Both the position numbers and the translations under genes were made by a program. From positions 123,625-187,624 of the forward strand of contig JAHJUE010000028.1 in the NCBI GenBank assembly GCA_018829205.1: a stretch of 64,000 nucleotides of DNA. The letters run 5' to 3'. The DNA is from Bacteroidota bacterium. Its GTDB lineage: Bacteria > Bacteroidota > Ignavibacteria > Ignavibacteriales > Melioribacteraceae. Below, one piece after another: positions 28,440 to 37,851 of the stretch. Below the pieces are notes generated by a model. It saw only the letters and a program-made list of their open reading frames with translations. It was not told the DNA's origin and searched no databases. Positions within the stretch are counted from its first letter, which is position 1; each line of letters starts with the position of its first letter.

Positions 28440-28560
28440 CTAAAATAAAAACCCGGCTTATGCCGGGTTTTTTATTTTATAGCATTCTTGTTTGGGCCGA
28501 ATTCCAAGGTTAGAGCCTGCCCTCCGAAATGAAATGAAGGAGGGTCCCCCAGAGTGCACT
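28425..28560 (+). repeat. 17-bp direct repeat of the tRNA-Lys 3' end (att-like scar)
   Basis: GTCCCCCAGAGTGCACT occurs at 28425-28441 (tRNA T arm and acceptor) and again at 28544-28560, 119 bp downstream. Just before the second copy, CCCTCC...GGAGGG at about 28520-28544 can fold into a hairpin. A duplicated tRNA 3' end is the usual mark of site-specific integration, or of a degraded second tRNA gene. Confidence 0.7.
28447..28476 (+). terminator. Intrinsic terminator after tRNA-Lys
   Basis: The stem ACCCGGC-TTAT-GCCGGGT is flanked by AAAA and followed by a run of T. It sits 8 bp after the tRNA. Confidence 0.9.
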
Positions 28561-28564
28561 TATA

Positions 28565-28590
28565 AAGCCCCAATAATTGGGGCTTTTTTT
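28565..28590 (+). terminator. Second intrinsic terminator after the duplicated tRNA end
   Basis: The stem AAGCCCC / GGGGCTT with a 7-base A/T loop is followed by seven T. It lies just beyond the second copy of the tRNA 3' end, so each copy carries its own terminator. Confidence 0.88.
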
Positions 28591-28660
28591 CTTCCTATTA
28601 AGAACCCATTGTAATACCTTACGTCTTATTATTGGCTGATCTAAAAATATTGGATTAATA

Positions 28661-29863
28661 ATGCAAAAATTTCTAATTGCTTTAATATTGTTTTTAAATA
28701 TAACACTTATTGCACACCCTACCGGTAATTTGATAATTAACAATAACAAGGTTTATTGGTCTTATGTTTATCCTGTCGGAGACCCGGATCATCATGCGTG
28801 CATTATGGTTTGGGACGAAAAAGATGGAGCAAGACCATGGATTATATCGGAATATTCAGGAAGCGATTGGATGATGAGTCCATCAAGCGAGGGTGGATTT
28901 TATTTTGTTGAAAGATATTATGATGCGCAGATTCAAAATCACAGATCGAGAATTTTTTATTATGAATCAGATACAGATATAAAAGAGATTATGAGTTGGT
29001 TTGTTGATGAATATCATTTTGGGGAAGGTGGATTTATACCAACTGAAAATGGAAATTTTATCTTTGCAAAATATCCGTATATACTTTATATGAATTCAGA
29101 TGGAACGTTTAATAATTGGATTGATTGGCATAAGCCGGTTTCAAGAATCAGATATATAAATGATGAAAGTTTTTTAATAAAAGGCGATTCCTCAATTTGG
29201 ATTGTAGACTATAATGGGAAAAATTTAAATGAATGGTCTAACTTGATTGAACCATTAGATTCAGATCCTCCATTTTTAGGGAATCGTATTTTTGATGCAG
29301 ATTTTAACGATGGAGATTTGTGGATTGCTTATTGGGGAAAACGCAGATTAGATTTAATTAATGGTAACGCAAGAGAGGTTATTAAGACATTTAATGAACC
29401 ATTTTTACCTCATGCTGTTGGAGCAAAAGGAGATAAAGTTTTTATTTTAACCTCAACTATTTCCCCTTATGATAATCAACAAATACTTCCAAACCTTTGG
29501 AAATATGAGAACAATTTTAGTGAATTAATATGGGGAGAACCGACAGGAATAAATGATGTTGAAAGTGAAAACAAAATGATTCCCAATAGATTAAGAATTT
29601 ATCAAAATTTTCCTAACCCTTTTAATCCGTCAACAACAATTAAATATTTTTTACCTGAATCCTCAGTTGTAAATATTACAGTTTTTAATTCGGCCGGTGA
29701 AAAGGTGGCATCGTTAATAAATTCCTTTCAGTCGAAGGGATTAAACTTAGTAGAATGGAATGGTATTGATGAACATGGTAATAAAGTTAGTTCTGGAATA
29801 TACTTTTATAGAATAGAATCAGGAGGCAAAGCATTAATCAAAAAAATGCTTCTAATTAAATAA
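28661..29863 (+). CDS. Secreted protein with C-terminal T9SS-type sorting domain
   Basis: This 400-residue protein has a signal peptide (MQKFLIALILFLNITLIAHP) and a mid-section rich in aromatic residues and Gly with WD/beta-propeller-like strands (YSGSDWMMSPSSEGGFYFVE, FGEGGFIPTENGNFIFAKY). The last 80 residues form a sorting domain: FPNPFNPSTTIKYFLPESS, VVNITVFNSAGEKV, SGIYFYRIESG, KKMLLIK. That C-terminal form is characteristic of Ignavibacteria and relatives and directs export by type IX secretion. The enzymatic or binding role is unknown. It stands alone between the tRNA-Lys scar and a decayed kinase gene. Confidence 0.85.
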   Translation: MQKFLIALILFLNITLIAHPTGNLIINNNKVYWSYVYPVGDPDHHACIMVWDEKDGARPWIISEYSGSDWMMSPSSEGGFYFVERYYDAQIQNHRSRIFYYESDTDIKEIMSWFVDEYHFGEGGFIPTENGNFIFAKYPYILYMNSDGTFNNWIDWHKPVSRIRYINDESFLIKGDSSIWIVDYNGKNLNEWSNLIEPLDSDPPFLGNRIFDADFNDGDLWIAYWGKRRLDLINGNAREVIKTFNEPFLPHAVGAKGDKVFILTSTISPYDNQQILPNLWKYENNFSELIWGEPTGINDVESENKMIPNRLRIYQNFPNPFNPSTTIKYFLPESSVVNITVFNSAGEKVASLINSFQSKGLNLVEWNGIDEHGNKVSSGIYFYRIESGGKALIKKMLLIK

Positions 29864-29878
29864 AAATAAAATTGAATA

Positions 29879-30546
29879 TTACTTATTAGGAATAATACAA
29901 GTAACAGTAGTTCCTTTATTTATTTTACTTTTTATTTTTAGTTCACCATTAATTACTTCGATAAACTCTTTTATTAAATATAGTCCTAATCCTGTTCCTT
30001 TTTCATTTTGAGTTCTCTGCAATGAAACTACTGACTTGCTATCATAAATTCTGTTTATTTGATTTTGGTTCATTCCAATTCCCGAATCAGATACGTTTAT
30101 TATTACATTTTCATCGTAAAGGACTTTAATACCTTCCTCCACTGTTTTTTCAAGTTTAATTCCTTTTTGATCAGAATGCGGCGCAACTAATGAAATATTA
30201 TTCATAACAAATATCTAAAGATTAATTGATCTCACTTAAATCTTTAACCTCATCATTTTAAATTTTGATCACTAAAGAAAATTTTATAGAAAATTATAAA
30301 TATTGCTTGTAGCTATATTTATATTGGAACCAAAAAACCGATATCTTCTTTTTCGAGGTTATTAACTTCTTTAGATAAGTATTCACTATTACTTAACAAA
30401 CAAGAAAAAGGCGCCTTTAAATCATGAGCAATTATAGAAAAGAATTGGTTTTTTTTGAATTAATTTCTTCAAGTTCTTTAGTTCTTAATCTAACTTCCTT
30501 TCTTAACACTTCAAAATCTAATAATTTATTTCTTATTGACCTATGC
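29879..30546 (-). pseudogene. Degraded histidine kinase gene
   Basis: The 3' part (29879-30205) encodes the end of an HATPase_c domain (INVSDSGIGMNQNQINRIY, GTGLGLYLIKEF), but the N-box region is missing, with DEN joined directly to INVSDSG. Further upstream on the same strand another frame encodes a HisKA helix, SIIAHDLKAPFSCLL, around 30390-30440. Before it, LRKEVRLRTKELEEINSKK is in a different frame: a run of eight T at 30449-30456 appears one base short. Stops and an apparent deletion separate the H box from the ATPase part. Its H box resembles that of the intact TPR kinase next door (SIIAHDLRGPY). The 5' boundary is approximate. Confidence 0.7.
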
Positions 30547-30630
30547 CCGAATTACTGCAGGCAGAAAATTTAAATTCAACATTCTCAATAAATTCCTTTA
30601 AAATGACATCCTTTTTTTCGATACTAATCT

Positions 30631-32610
30631 ATGAAAAAATATTTTTTATATATTTTTATCCTATTTATTTCGGCAATTGATCATTCATTTGCTCAAAAGA
30701 GCATTATTGACAGTCTTGAAAATAAACTCACAAATTCTGTAGGTAAAGAAAGAGTCGATTTGTTAAACAGATTATCTGATTTTTACCAATACAATGACTT
30801 ACAAGTTGCCATAGAATATGCTCAAAAAGGAATTGATCTCGCTGATTCAATTGGTTATCAAAAAGGTCTCGCGGGCGGATACGGAAGTTTAGGTTTTGCA
30901 TATATCGGTTTTGACTCCTCTAAAGCGCTTGAATACACAAAAAAAGCTCTCGAAATAAGAAGACAAATTAATGACGAAGAGGGAATATCTACATCGTTAA
31001 ACGTGCTTGGAGTTATATATTATTATTCTGGCGATTATTTATTATCGATTGAACATCATTTAAATTCAATTAAAATGAAGGAGAAATTCGGCAACAAAGT
31101 TATTCTTGCTACTTCATACAACAATATTGCCTTGGTATATATGGCCGTTGAAGATTATGACAAAGCTTTGGAGTTTTTGTACAAAGCAGTTCAATTAAGG
31201 ATTGAAACAAACAACATTCGCAGCACCGGAATAATAAAAACAAATATTGGCGAAATTTATGCGAGAATTGGTAATTATGAAAAAGCTAAAAATTATTTCA
31301 GTGAGTCATTAAAAATAAATAAGGAATCAGCTTCTAAATCTTCAATAGCTTATTCATACTATTGTTTCGCGAATCTTTATGTTACTCTAAAAGAATATGA
31401 AAATGCATTTAATTTCTACGACTCAGCTCTTGTATTATATACCGAAATGGATATTAAGAACGGAATAGCAAATTCCGAAAACGGAATCGCAAATGTTTTC
31501 AAAATAAAAGAAGATTATGATTCTTCAATTTATCACGCTAATATCGCACTTAAATTAGCGGAAAAAATTAATGCTCTGGATAATATTTCCAAAGCTTCTA
31601 ACTCACTTTATTATTGCTATCAGCAGAAAGGAAATTTCAAAAAAGCGTTTGAATATCTGCTTCTGAATAAGTCAATTCAGGACAGTTTAATGAACGACGA
31701 CAAATTAAAAAAGATAGCAAAGATTGAACTGGATTATAAAATAGAAAAGATGAAGCAGGAACAGGAACAGGAACTGAATAAACAGAAAACATTTAATCAA
31801 TATTTAGTTATAATATTGTTTTCAGGCGGCGTAATTCTTTTGGTAATAATTAGAAGCACAAGAAGCAAAAAGCTTGCAAATCAAAAACTAAATGAATTAA
31901 ATTCTCAACTGCATGAAGCTAATTCGGCAAAGGACAGATTTATTTCCATAATTGCACATGATTTAAGAGGTCCTTACCAATCTACGTTGGGATTGTCAGG
32001 CGTGCTTGAAACAGAGTTTAATTCATTATCTGAAGATGAAATTAAGAATTCAATCTCCAATTTAAACTCATCGTTAAAAAAACAATATGAATTGTTGAAC
32101 GATCTGCTTAAGTGGGCAAATCTTCACGGCGGTAATTTTAAAATAACTAAGGAAAAACTATCCCTTCATAAAAGTATAAATGAAACGTTTGATCTTCTCG
32201 AATTATCGGCGAAAAAGAAAAAAATAATTCTGACTAATACTGTGAACAATAATTTGTATTTAGACGCTGATAAAAATATGCTTGACCTACTTCTGCGGAA
32301 TCTTATTTCAAACAGCATTAAATTTTCACATGAAGAGGGAGATGTTAGTGTATCGGCGGTTGACAAAGAGAAAAATATTCAAATTACAGTTTCTGACAAA
32401 GGTATTGGTATTGAATTAAAGGAGTTGACAAATTTATTTAAAATTGACAAACATTTTTCCCGCAAAGGGACAAAGAATGAAGTGGGGTCTGGACTTGGGC
32501 TTATTCTTTGCAAAGAAATAATTGAAAAACACGGCGGCTCAATTTGGGTGGAAAGTGAAGTTAATAAGGGCAGCCGCTTTATATTTACTCTTCCCAAATC
32601 ACAAAGCTAG
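30631..32610 (+). CDS. TPR-repeat sensor histidine kinase
   Basis: This 659-residue sensor has a signal peptide (FLYIFILFISAIDHSFAQ), about seven periplasmic TPR units (residues 25-365; for example ISTSLNVLGVIYYYSGDYLL), a coiled coil, a single membrane helix (QYLVIILFSGGVILLVII), then HisKA with phospho-acceptor His443 in SIIAHDLRGP and HATPase_c (NLISNSIKFS, DKGIGI, GSGLGLILCKEI). This architecture is common in Bacteroidota and relatives. No response regulator is adjacent. The neighbouring minus-strand pseudogene is the remnant of a related kinase. Confidence 0.92.
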   Translation: MKKYFLYIFILFISAIDHSFAQKSIIDSLENKLTNSVGKERVDLLNRLSDFYQYNDLQVAIEYAQKGIDLADSIGYQKGLAGGYGSLGFAYIGFDSSKALEYTKKALEIRRQINDEEGISTSLNVLGVIYYYSGDYLLSIEHHLNSIKMKEKFGNKVILATSYNNIALVYMAVEDYDKALEFLYKAVQLRIETNNIRSTGIIKTNIGEIYARIGNYEKAKNYFSESLKINKESASKSSIAYSYYCFANLYVTLKEYENAFNFYDSALVLYTEMDIKNGIANSENGIANVFKIKEDYDSSIYHANIALKLAEKINALDNISKASNSLYYCYQQKGNFKKAFEYLLLNKSIQDSLMNDDKLKKIAKIELDYKIEKMKQEQEQELNKQKTFNQYLVIILFSGGVILLVIIRSTRSKKLANQKLNELNSQLHEANSAKDRFISIIAHDLRGPYQSTLGLSGVLETEFNSLSEDEIKNSISNLNSSLKKQYELLNDLLKWANLHGGNFKITKEKLSLHKSINETFDLLELSAKKKKIILTNTVNNNLYLDADKNMLDLLLRNLISNSIKFSHEEGDVSVSAVDKEKNIQITVSDKGIGIELKELTNLFKIDKHFSRKGTKNEVGSGLGLILCKEIIEKHGGSIWVESEVNKGSRFIFTLPKSQS

Positions 32611-32749
32611 TATCCTTGTTTATTACGTCTTCTAATTTTTATTAATCAATATTTAATGAATACTATTGATATTATTAACTGTAGTTTGATAATATTGTTT
32701 TATATTATTGCTAAATAAAAGTTTGCATATTTTTTTAACGAACAGCTAT

Positions 32750-33946
32750 ATGAATAGATCTTTATTGATTGATATACTTAATTCAGAAGAAGCACAAAAA
32801 TTTATTGAGAAAAATAAAACGCTGAATTCTTCTGAAATTTTACTTAAAAAATCTGCAAGTAATCTTCCGCTGAAAGAAATTGCAGAACAAATTGATTGTC
32901 TGCAAAAAGCGGAAATCAAACTTCCCGAATTAAACACATATAAACTAATCTATAAAAAAATTCCGCTTGAGCAGTCATCTTCGGAACAGACAGCCCGCTA
33001 TAAATCAAAAATATTAAAAGGAAACAAAATAATAGATTTAACTGGGGGACTTGGAATAGATTCAATTTATTTTTCAAAAAGTTTTGAAGAAGTTGTTTAT
33101 TGCGAATTAAATGAGGAATTAGCAGCAATTGCCGCACATAATTTTAAAACGTTAAAGATTAATAATATTACGGTAAATAATGGGGACGGAATTGAAATAT
33201 TAAAAAAATATAAAGACGAATATTTCGATTGGGTTTTTGCCGATCCCTCCAGAAGAGATAAGGATAAAAGATCCGTAGATATAAAATATTATTCTCCGGA
33301 TGTGGTTTCAAATCTGGATTTGTTTATTCAAAAATCACAAAACATTTGTTTAAAACTCGCCCCGGCATTTGATTTAAAAGAAGCGGAGAGAATATTTCCT
33401 AAAATGAATGAGTTCTCTGTTGTTTCTGTTAAAAACGAATGCAAGGAAGTTTTAGTTTATTTTAATAAAAAGAATGAACGAAAAATAAAATCAGCTGTAA
33501 TTTTAAATGATAATAATGAACCTGTAATAATTAATAACAGTATAAATGAAAAAAATAATATAAAAATCTCTTTACCGGAAAAAGACATATACTTTTACGA
33601 ACCCGACGCCGCGATTAGAAAAGCAGGATTAACAAAACACATTGCCGATAAATACAAGCTGAAATTTATAAACCGGCTTTCAAATTATTTAATTTCAGAA
33701 AAAGAAATAGAAGATTTTCCGGGGAGAAAATTTAAAATATTATTTACATGTCAATTCAATCTAAAAAAGGTTAGGCAGTATTTGTCGCGTGAAAAAATCA
33801 TTAAAGCTAATATTACCAGAAGCAATTTCCCGGATAAACCGGAAATCATTAAGGAAAAATTAAAATTGAAGGACGGCGGTGATTATTATTTGTTTTTTAC
33901 AAAGGACAAAAACGGGAAATTGATTTTTATTAATACAAGTAAATAG
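32750..33946 (+). CDS. Class I methyltransferase with THUMP-like domain
   Basis: From ATG 32750 (MNRSLLIDILNSEEAQKF) the protein has 398 residues; an ORF start 14 codons earlier is less likely. It has an N-terminal helical part, a Rossmann SAM domain (IDLTGGLGIDSIYFSKSF, then VYCELNEELAAIA) with an FADPSRRDKDKR motif resembling the DPP/NPP loop of nucleic-acid methyltransferases, and a C-terminal THUMP-like domain ending KDGGDYYLFFTKDK. An RNA substrate is likely but unidentified. Confidence 0.85.
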   Translation: MNRSLLIDILNSEEAQKFIEKNKTLNSSEILLKKSASNLPLKEIAEQIDCLQKAEIKLPELNTYKLIYKKIPLEQSSSEQTARYKSKILKGNKIIDLTGGLGIDSIYFSKSFEEVVYCELNEELAAIAAHNFKTLKINNITVNNGDGIEILKKYKDEYFDWVFADPSRRDKDKRSVDIKYYSPDVVSNLDLFIQKSQNICLKLAPAFDLKEAERIFPKMNEFSVVSVKNECKEVLVYFNKKNERKIKSAVILNDNNEPVIINNSINEKNNIKISLPEKDIYFYEPDAAIRKAGLTKHIADKYKLKFINRLSNYLISEKEIEDFPGRKFKILFTCQFNLKKVRQYLSREKIIKANITRSNFPDKPEIIKEKLKLKDGGDYYLFFTKDKNGKLIFINTSK

Positions 33947-33964
33947 GTAGAGTATAAATTATAT

Positions 33965-34354
33965 TTAAGACTTAATCTCAAGAGATTCTACAAGATTTTT
34001 GATTTTTTTGTATTCATGTTCAACTGTTTCGTTATCGTAATCTTCGTGAAAAATTTTCTTTAATCCGTTATCTGTTAAAACAACATTAATATTAGCTTCA
34101 ACACCAATGTTATTTAAACAATGTTTTGCGCATTGAAGAGGACAGCCGTCAATAACAATTATTGGTTTACCGGACAACGCTTTTTTTACAAGCGGTTTCA
34201 CTTGTCCTCCGACTCCGGCAATGCAGGACATTTCGGCAATTGACTCTCTGTCAAGTTTTACAGCAATATTATTTGCCATTTGAGCAATGTTGCTGCAGCC
34301 TGAACAAGAATATACAATCGGCAAATCTTTCGATTTGCCGATAATATGTTTCAT
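33965..34354 (-). CDS. DGC-domain putative zinc-binding protein
   Basis: This 129-residue protein carries the cysteine patterns of the DGC family: VYSCSGCSNIAQMAN, EMSCIAGVGG and VIDGCPLQCAKHCLNNIG, the last containing the D-G-C triad. The role is not established; members are often found next to redox or nitrogen-oxide genes. It is the last gene of the unit led by the DUF6448 and NO reductase genes, 7 bp after the cupin gene. Confidence 0.87.
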   Translation of the reverse strand: MKHIIGKSKDLPIVYSCSGCSNIAQMANNIAVKLDRESIAEMSCIAGVGGQVKPLVKKALSGKPIIVIDGCPLQCAKHCLNNIGVEANINVVLTDNGLKKIFHEDYDNETVEHEYKKIKNLVESLEIKS

Positions 34355-34361
34355 AAAATAT

Positions 34362-34676
34362 TTACTCCGTTTCTTTTATCATTGTTAATAACATTTTAGA
34401 TTTTTTAACGGCAACTAATCCGTGCGGTATGTTGGAAGGCAGCAGAATAAATTCTCCAGCTTTTACATTGTAGGGTGTGCCGCCGACTTTAATTTCCATC
34501 TCGCCGTCCGCAATTGAAACCAACGCTTCATAAGGAGAAGTGTGTTCCGTTAAACTTTCTCCTTCATCAAATGCGAACAATGTAACGTTGCCATTTTTCT
34601 TTTTAATAATTTGTTTGCTTACAATCGTTCCCGATTGGTATTCAATTTCATTTATTATTGATTTCACTTCTGTCAT
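34362..34676 (-). CDS. Cupin-domain protein
   Basis: This 104-residue single-domain cupin has metal-ligand-type motifs FDEGESLTEHTSPYEAL and ILLPSNIPHGLVAVKKSKML. The small barrel probably binds one metal ion. It lies 12 bp after the NO reductase gene; cupins of this type recur in nitrosative-stress loci. Catalytic activity cannot be inferred. Confidence 0.85.
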   Translation of the reverse strand: MTEVKSIINEIEYQSGTIVSKQIIKKKNGNVTLFAFDEGESLTEHTSPYEALVSIADGEMEIKVGGTPYNVKAGEFILLPSNIPHGLVAVKKSKMLLTMIKETE

Positions 34677-34688
34677 AATATTTCCTGT

Positions 34689-36902
34689 TTATTTATTTCT
34701 GAATTTTAACGATAACTTAAATACGAACCAGACAAGTATAACAATTCCAACTGCGAAAATAGTATCGCCGAATGCCCTCATCCATCTTAAAAATTCCATT
34801 ATATCTGTCTGTAGAAACTCAGCGCTTCTCGCATACCAGTAACCTGTTTCAACAGAAGCCCAAGTTTGCATTAATCCGACAGGAAGCAGACTGAATGTTA
34901 CCATTGCAAAGAGTCCGAAATTTATTGACCAGAAAGCGATCTTTAATGGTTTTTCTTCCCAATGAATATCGGAACGCAATCCTCTTAAACAGAACAGCAT
35001 CAGACCGATTCCCAACATTCCGTAAACTCCGAATAATGCGGCGTGAGCATGAACCGGAGTTGTGTTTAATCCCTGCATATAATAAAGTGCGATTGGAGGA
35101 TTAATCATAAAACCGAACAGCCCTGCACCAACTAAATTCCAGAACGCAACAGCTACGAAAAAATTTATAGGCCATTTATATTTTTGCACCCATTCTTTCG
35201 CCTGTGAAAGTCTAATGTTTTCCCATGCCTCGTAACCTACAAATACAAGAGGAACAACTTCAAGTGCGCTGAAGACAGAACCGAGCGCAAGTACAAATAC
35301 AGGCGTTCCGGAAAAATATAAATGATGAAGAGTGCCTATAATTCCGCCTGATAAAAATATTGTTGCTGAAAGAACTACGGTTTGTCCTGCGATTTTTGCG
35401 TTTATTAATTGAAGCCTTACAAACAAGAAAGATATTACAACAGTGGCAAACACTTCGAAAAATCCTTCAACCCAAAGATGTACAACCCACCATCTCCAGA
35501 ATTCCGCAATAGCAAGATTTGTATGTTTTCCGTACATCAAAGCTGCAAAATAAAATAGAGCTATAGCAACAGATGAAATAAGAAACAAAGTGAGAATCGG
35601 TTTCTGGTCATCGTTTTTCTTTAATGCCGGTTTTATTGCGCGCACCATTAAATATAACCAAAGCAGCAGACCAATTAATAACGCAACTTGAAAAAATCTT
35701 CCGAGATCTATGTATTCGTAACCGCTATGCCCGAATAAAAACCACGCGTCATCTGGCAGCATATGCTGTACGCTTAACCATTCGCCGAACATTGAGCCAA
35801 GAACAACAAATAGAAGCGCCCCGAACAAAATATCGACACCTAACTTTTGTGCTTTTGGTTCGAAACCGCTAACTGCAGGAGCGATATATAATCCTGTAGC
35901 CAGCCATGCAGTTGCAATCCAGAATATTCCAAGCTGTGTATGCCATGTTCTTGTGATTGAATAAGGTAGAATTTCGGAAATCGGAATTCCGTAAAATGCG
36001 TCTCCTTCAACTCCGTAATGTGCAGTAATTACGCCAAGTACTATTTGAAGCAGCATTAATCCCGAAACAATTAAAAAGTATTTTATTACTGCTTTTTGGG
36101 AAGGAGTTGCGATTGAATTTAGTAAAGGATCGCTTAAGGGTAAATTATTGCCGTGGACATCTTCTCTTTTTGAGGCATAGAATGAAGCCATTCCTCCTAT
36201 ACCGAGAAGAAGTAAAATAATGCTTACTCCAGTCCAGACAATCATAGGCGCAGTCGGTTCGTTGGAAATTAATTTTTCATGCGGCCAATTATTAGTATAA
36301 GTTGCTTCGTCATTGGGTCTGTTTGTTGATGCAGCCCATGAACTCCAGAAGAAAAAAGCGCCGAGTTTTTTCAGTTTAACAGGATCAGGTTGAGCGTTTT
36401 TCTGAATTGCGTATTCTTCTTTTCCTTCTGTGAATAATTTACTGTAGTATTTTGTTAAATCTTCTATAGCTTCCGCACGGATTGGCTCTATTGTAACTAT
36501 ACCAGTACTTTCGTCAAACGTATTTGTTCTGAAAATATTTTCGGCGCGTGTTTTAAGTATTGATTGATTCTTTTCTGATAAATCGTCGAACTTATTTCCA
36601 AATTCAGAAAGAGCCCATTTATCAAGAACAAAAACAATTTCGCGGTGAAGCCAATCGGCTGTCCAATCGGGAGCTACATAGCTTCCATGTCCCCAAACAG
36701 AACCGACTTCCATTCCGCCCATTGCCTGCCAAATATTTTGTCCCTGCTGAAAATCTTCTTTTGTAAAAATAACTTCGCCTTCTGTTGTAACAACCTTGGT
36801 TGGAACAGGGGGAGCCTGTTGATAAATTTGAACTCCCACCCAGCTTAATACCGCGAATGACAAAACAATCACGGTTATAAATCCTATCCAATATTTTTTC
36901 AT
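34689..36902 (-). CDS. norZ: Quinol-dependent nitric oxide reductase
   Basis: qNOR reduces 2 NO to N2O with electrons from quinol in the inner membrane. At 737 residues it is the single-chain form in which the NorC-like part is fused to the NorB core. An N-terminal membrane helix is followed by a periplasmic domain with GSVWGHGSYVAPDWTADWLH, typical of qNOR. Twelve helices then carry the haem and FeB His ligands (for example RTWHTQLGIFWIATAWLA, FWRWWVVHLWVEGFFEVF, HHLYF and TTPVHAHAALFGVYG). It is the core enzyme of the minus-strand NO block, preceded by DUF6448 and followed by the cupin and DGC genes. Confidence 0.95.
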   Translation of the reverse strand: MKKYWIGFITVIVLSFAVLSWVGVQIYQQAPPVPTKVVTTEGEVIFTKEDFQQGQNIWQAMGGMEVGSVWGHGSYVAPDWTADWLHREIVFVLDKWALSEFGNKFDDLSEKNQSILKTRAENIFRTNTFDESTGIVTIEPIRAEAIEDLTKYYSKLFTEGKEEYAIQKNAQPDPVKLKKLGAFFFWSSWAASTNRPNDEATYTNNWPHEKLISNEPTAPMIVWTGVSIILLLLGIGGMASFYASKREDVHGNNLPLSDPLLNSIATPSQKAVIKYFLIVSGLMLLQIVLGVITAHYGVEGDAFYGIPISEILPYSITRTWHTQLGIFWIATAWLATGLYIAPAVSGFEPKAQKLGVDILFGALLFVVLGSMFGEWLSVQHMLPDDAWFLFGHSGYEYIDLGRFFQVALLIGLLLWLYLMVRAIKPALKKNDDQKPILTLFLISSVAIALFYFAALMYGKHTNLAIAEFWRWWVVHLWVEGFFEVFATVVISFLFVRLQLINAKIAGQTVVLSATIFLSGGIIGTLHHLYFSGTPVFVLALGSVFSALEVVPLVFVGYEAWENIRLSQAKEWVQKYKWPINFFVAVAFWNLVGAGLFGFMINPPIALYYMQGLNTTPVHAHAALFGVYGMLGIGLMLFCLRGLRSDIHWEEKPLKIAFWSINFGLFAMVTFSLLPVGLMQTWASVETGYWYARSAEFLQTDIMEFLRWMRAFGDTIFAVGIVILVWFVFKLSLKFRNK

Positions 36903-36952
36903 GTTATCCTTTCTGAAATATGTTAAAGAATTTTTAAGAAATACTTTTATGT

Positions 36953-37540
36953 TTAGTGACCGTGATGTTCAAACGTACCTGTTTTACCTGAAAACAGATT
37001 TTCGATGTAATGAATAAAATGAACATAAGAAGCTACATATTCTCTTCCTGCATCAACATTATTTACATCAAAATTTTTCAAAGATTGCAGTTCCTCGAAA
37101 TAATGATGTATTTTTTTATGATGTGTTTCGTCAACAAGGGATAAAATTTCTTTAATAGAATTATTTTGAATAGCCTTATCGGCTGCCTCAATTCCTTCTT
37201 CGGGCTTAAATTCACTTTCTTTAAGTCCGGTATATCCGACTCCTTCGCCCATTCTGTGAATTCTAACGACTGTTTCAAAAAAATATAAATCTGCAAGTGC
37301 GCGCACATCTTCATTTATATTTCTTACATTATTAACTTTTTGAAATAAGCTTTTCAGCTCATTTTCACTTTCAGCCGGAATCCAGATTAATACATGGTTT
37401 ATATTACCGCTATTAAGAGCTTCTACGGCGGATTTTACAACCGGACCTTCAATTGAATCACAATGGGCCCAAATAGAATTTGTTAAGGTAAAGAGAAGTA
37501 CTGCGGCTATCTGCATTATTTTTTTCAGTTTATAAATCAT
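36953..37540 (-). CDS. DUF6448 family exported protein
   Basis: This 195-residue protein has a signal peptide (IMQIAAVLLFTLTNSIWA) followed by HCDSIEGPVVKSAVEALNSG, the conserved opening of DUF6448. ALADLYFFETVVRIHRMGEGVGYTGL and REYVASYVHFIHYIENL are conserved His-rich helices that could bind a metal or haem. The biochemical role is unknown. It is the first gene of the norZ transcription unit, and the palindromic box at 37594-37610 is 54 bp upstream, which ties it to nitrosative or anaerobic control. Confidence 0.85.
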   Translation of the reverse strand: MIYKLKKIMQIAAVLLFTLTNSIWAHCDSIEGPVVKSAVEALNSGNINHVLIWIPAESENELKSLFQKVNNVRNINEDVRALADLYFFETVVRIHRMGEGVGYTGLKESEFKPEEGIEAADKAIQNNSIKEILSLVDETHHKKIHHYFEELQSLKNFDVNNVDAGREYVASYVHFIHYIENLFSGKTGTFEHHGH

Positions 37541-37593
37541 ATCATGTTCCTGTTTGTTAAAAAGTAAAAATTAAATACTGCATGAAAGTTAAT

Positions 37594-37610
37594 CCTTGAC
37601 TTAAGTCAGA
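37594..37610 (-). promoter_or_regulatory. FNR/DNR-type box in front of the norZ unit
   Basis: CCTTGACTTAAGTCAGA contains the perfect 12-bp palindrome TGACTTAAGTCA, matching TTGAC-N4-GTCAA-type Crp/Fnr sites. An identical 17-mer occurs at 40778-40794. It is 54 bp upstream of the DUF6448 start, just past the ferredoxin gene's stop. Confidence 0.75.
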
Positions 37611-37614
37611 AAGT

Positions 37615-37851
37615 CTATGAATTAATATTTTTTATTGCGTCCATTGGGCAGACCTCTACGCATTTATGTTCATCTTCATTAAAACATTCGTTGCAGTTTA
37701 GCAAATCAATGAAGTAATGAACTGCTGATAAAGTTTTACTTATGCTAATTTTATTATTATAATTTTTTACAGGTTTTAAGATTGCTTCAACGGGGCACTC
37801 AATTGCGCAGGCACCGCAATTAATGCAATCATCATTAATTACAAAAGCCAT
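37615..37851 (-). CDS. Ferredoxin-like protein with two [4Fe-4S] motifs
   Basis: This 78-residue protein has CINCGACAIECPVEA as the first cluster motif (C-x2-C-x2-C-x3-CP). A second motif near the end is split by an insertion, CNECFNEDEHKCVEVCPMDA (C-x2-C-x8-C-x3-CP), as in the Allochromatium type of 2[4Fe-4S] ferredoxins. It may pass electrons to the oxidase-like membrane proteins encoded just upstream. It is the last gene of the DUF2249-led unit, directly abutting the 151-residue membrane-protein gene. Confidence 0.9.
   Translation of the reverse strand: MAFVINDDCINCGACAIECPVEAILKPVKNYNNKISISKTLSAVHYFIDLLNCNECFNEDEHKCVEVCPMDAIKNINS

Noticed and set aside
36622..36891. Minus-strand ORF of 89 codons overlapping norZ in another frame
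   Set aside because: It lies inside the strongly supported NO reductase gene and shows no recognisable domain.
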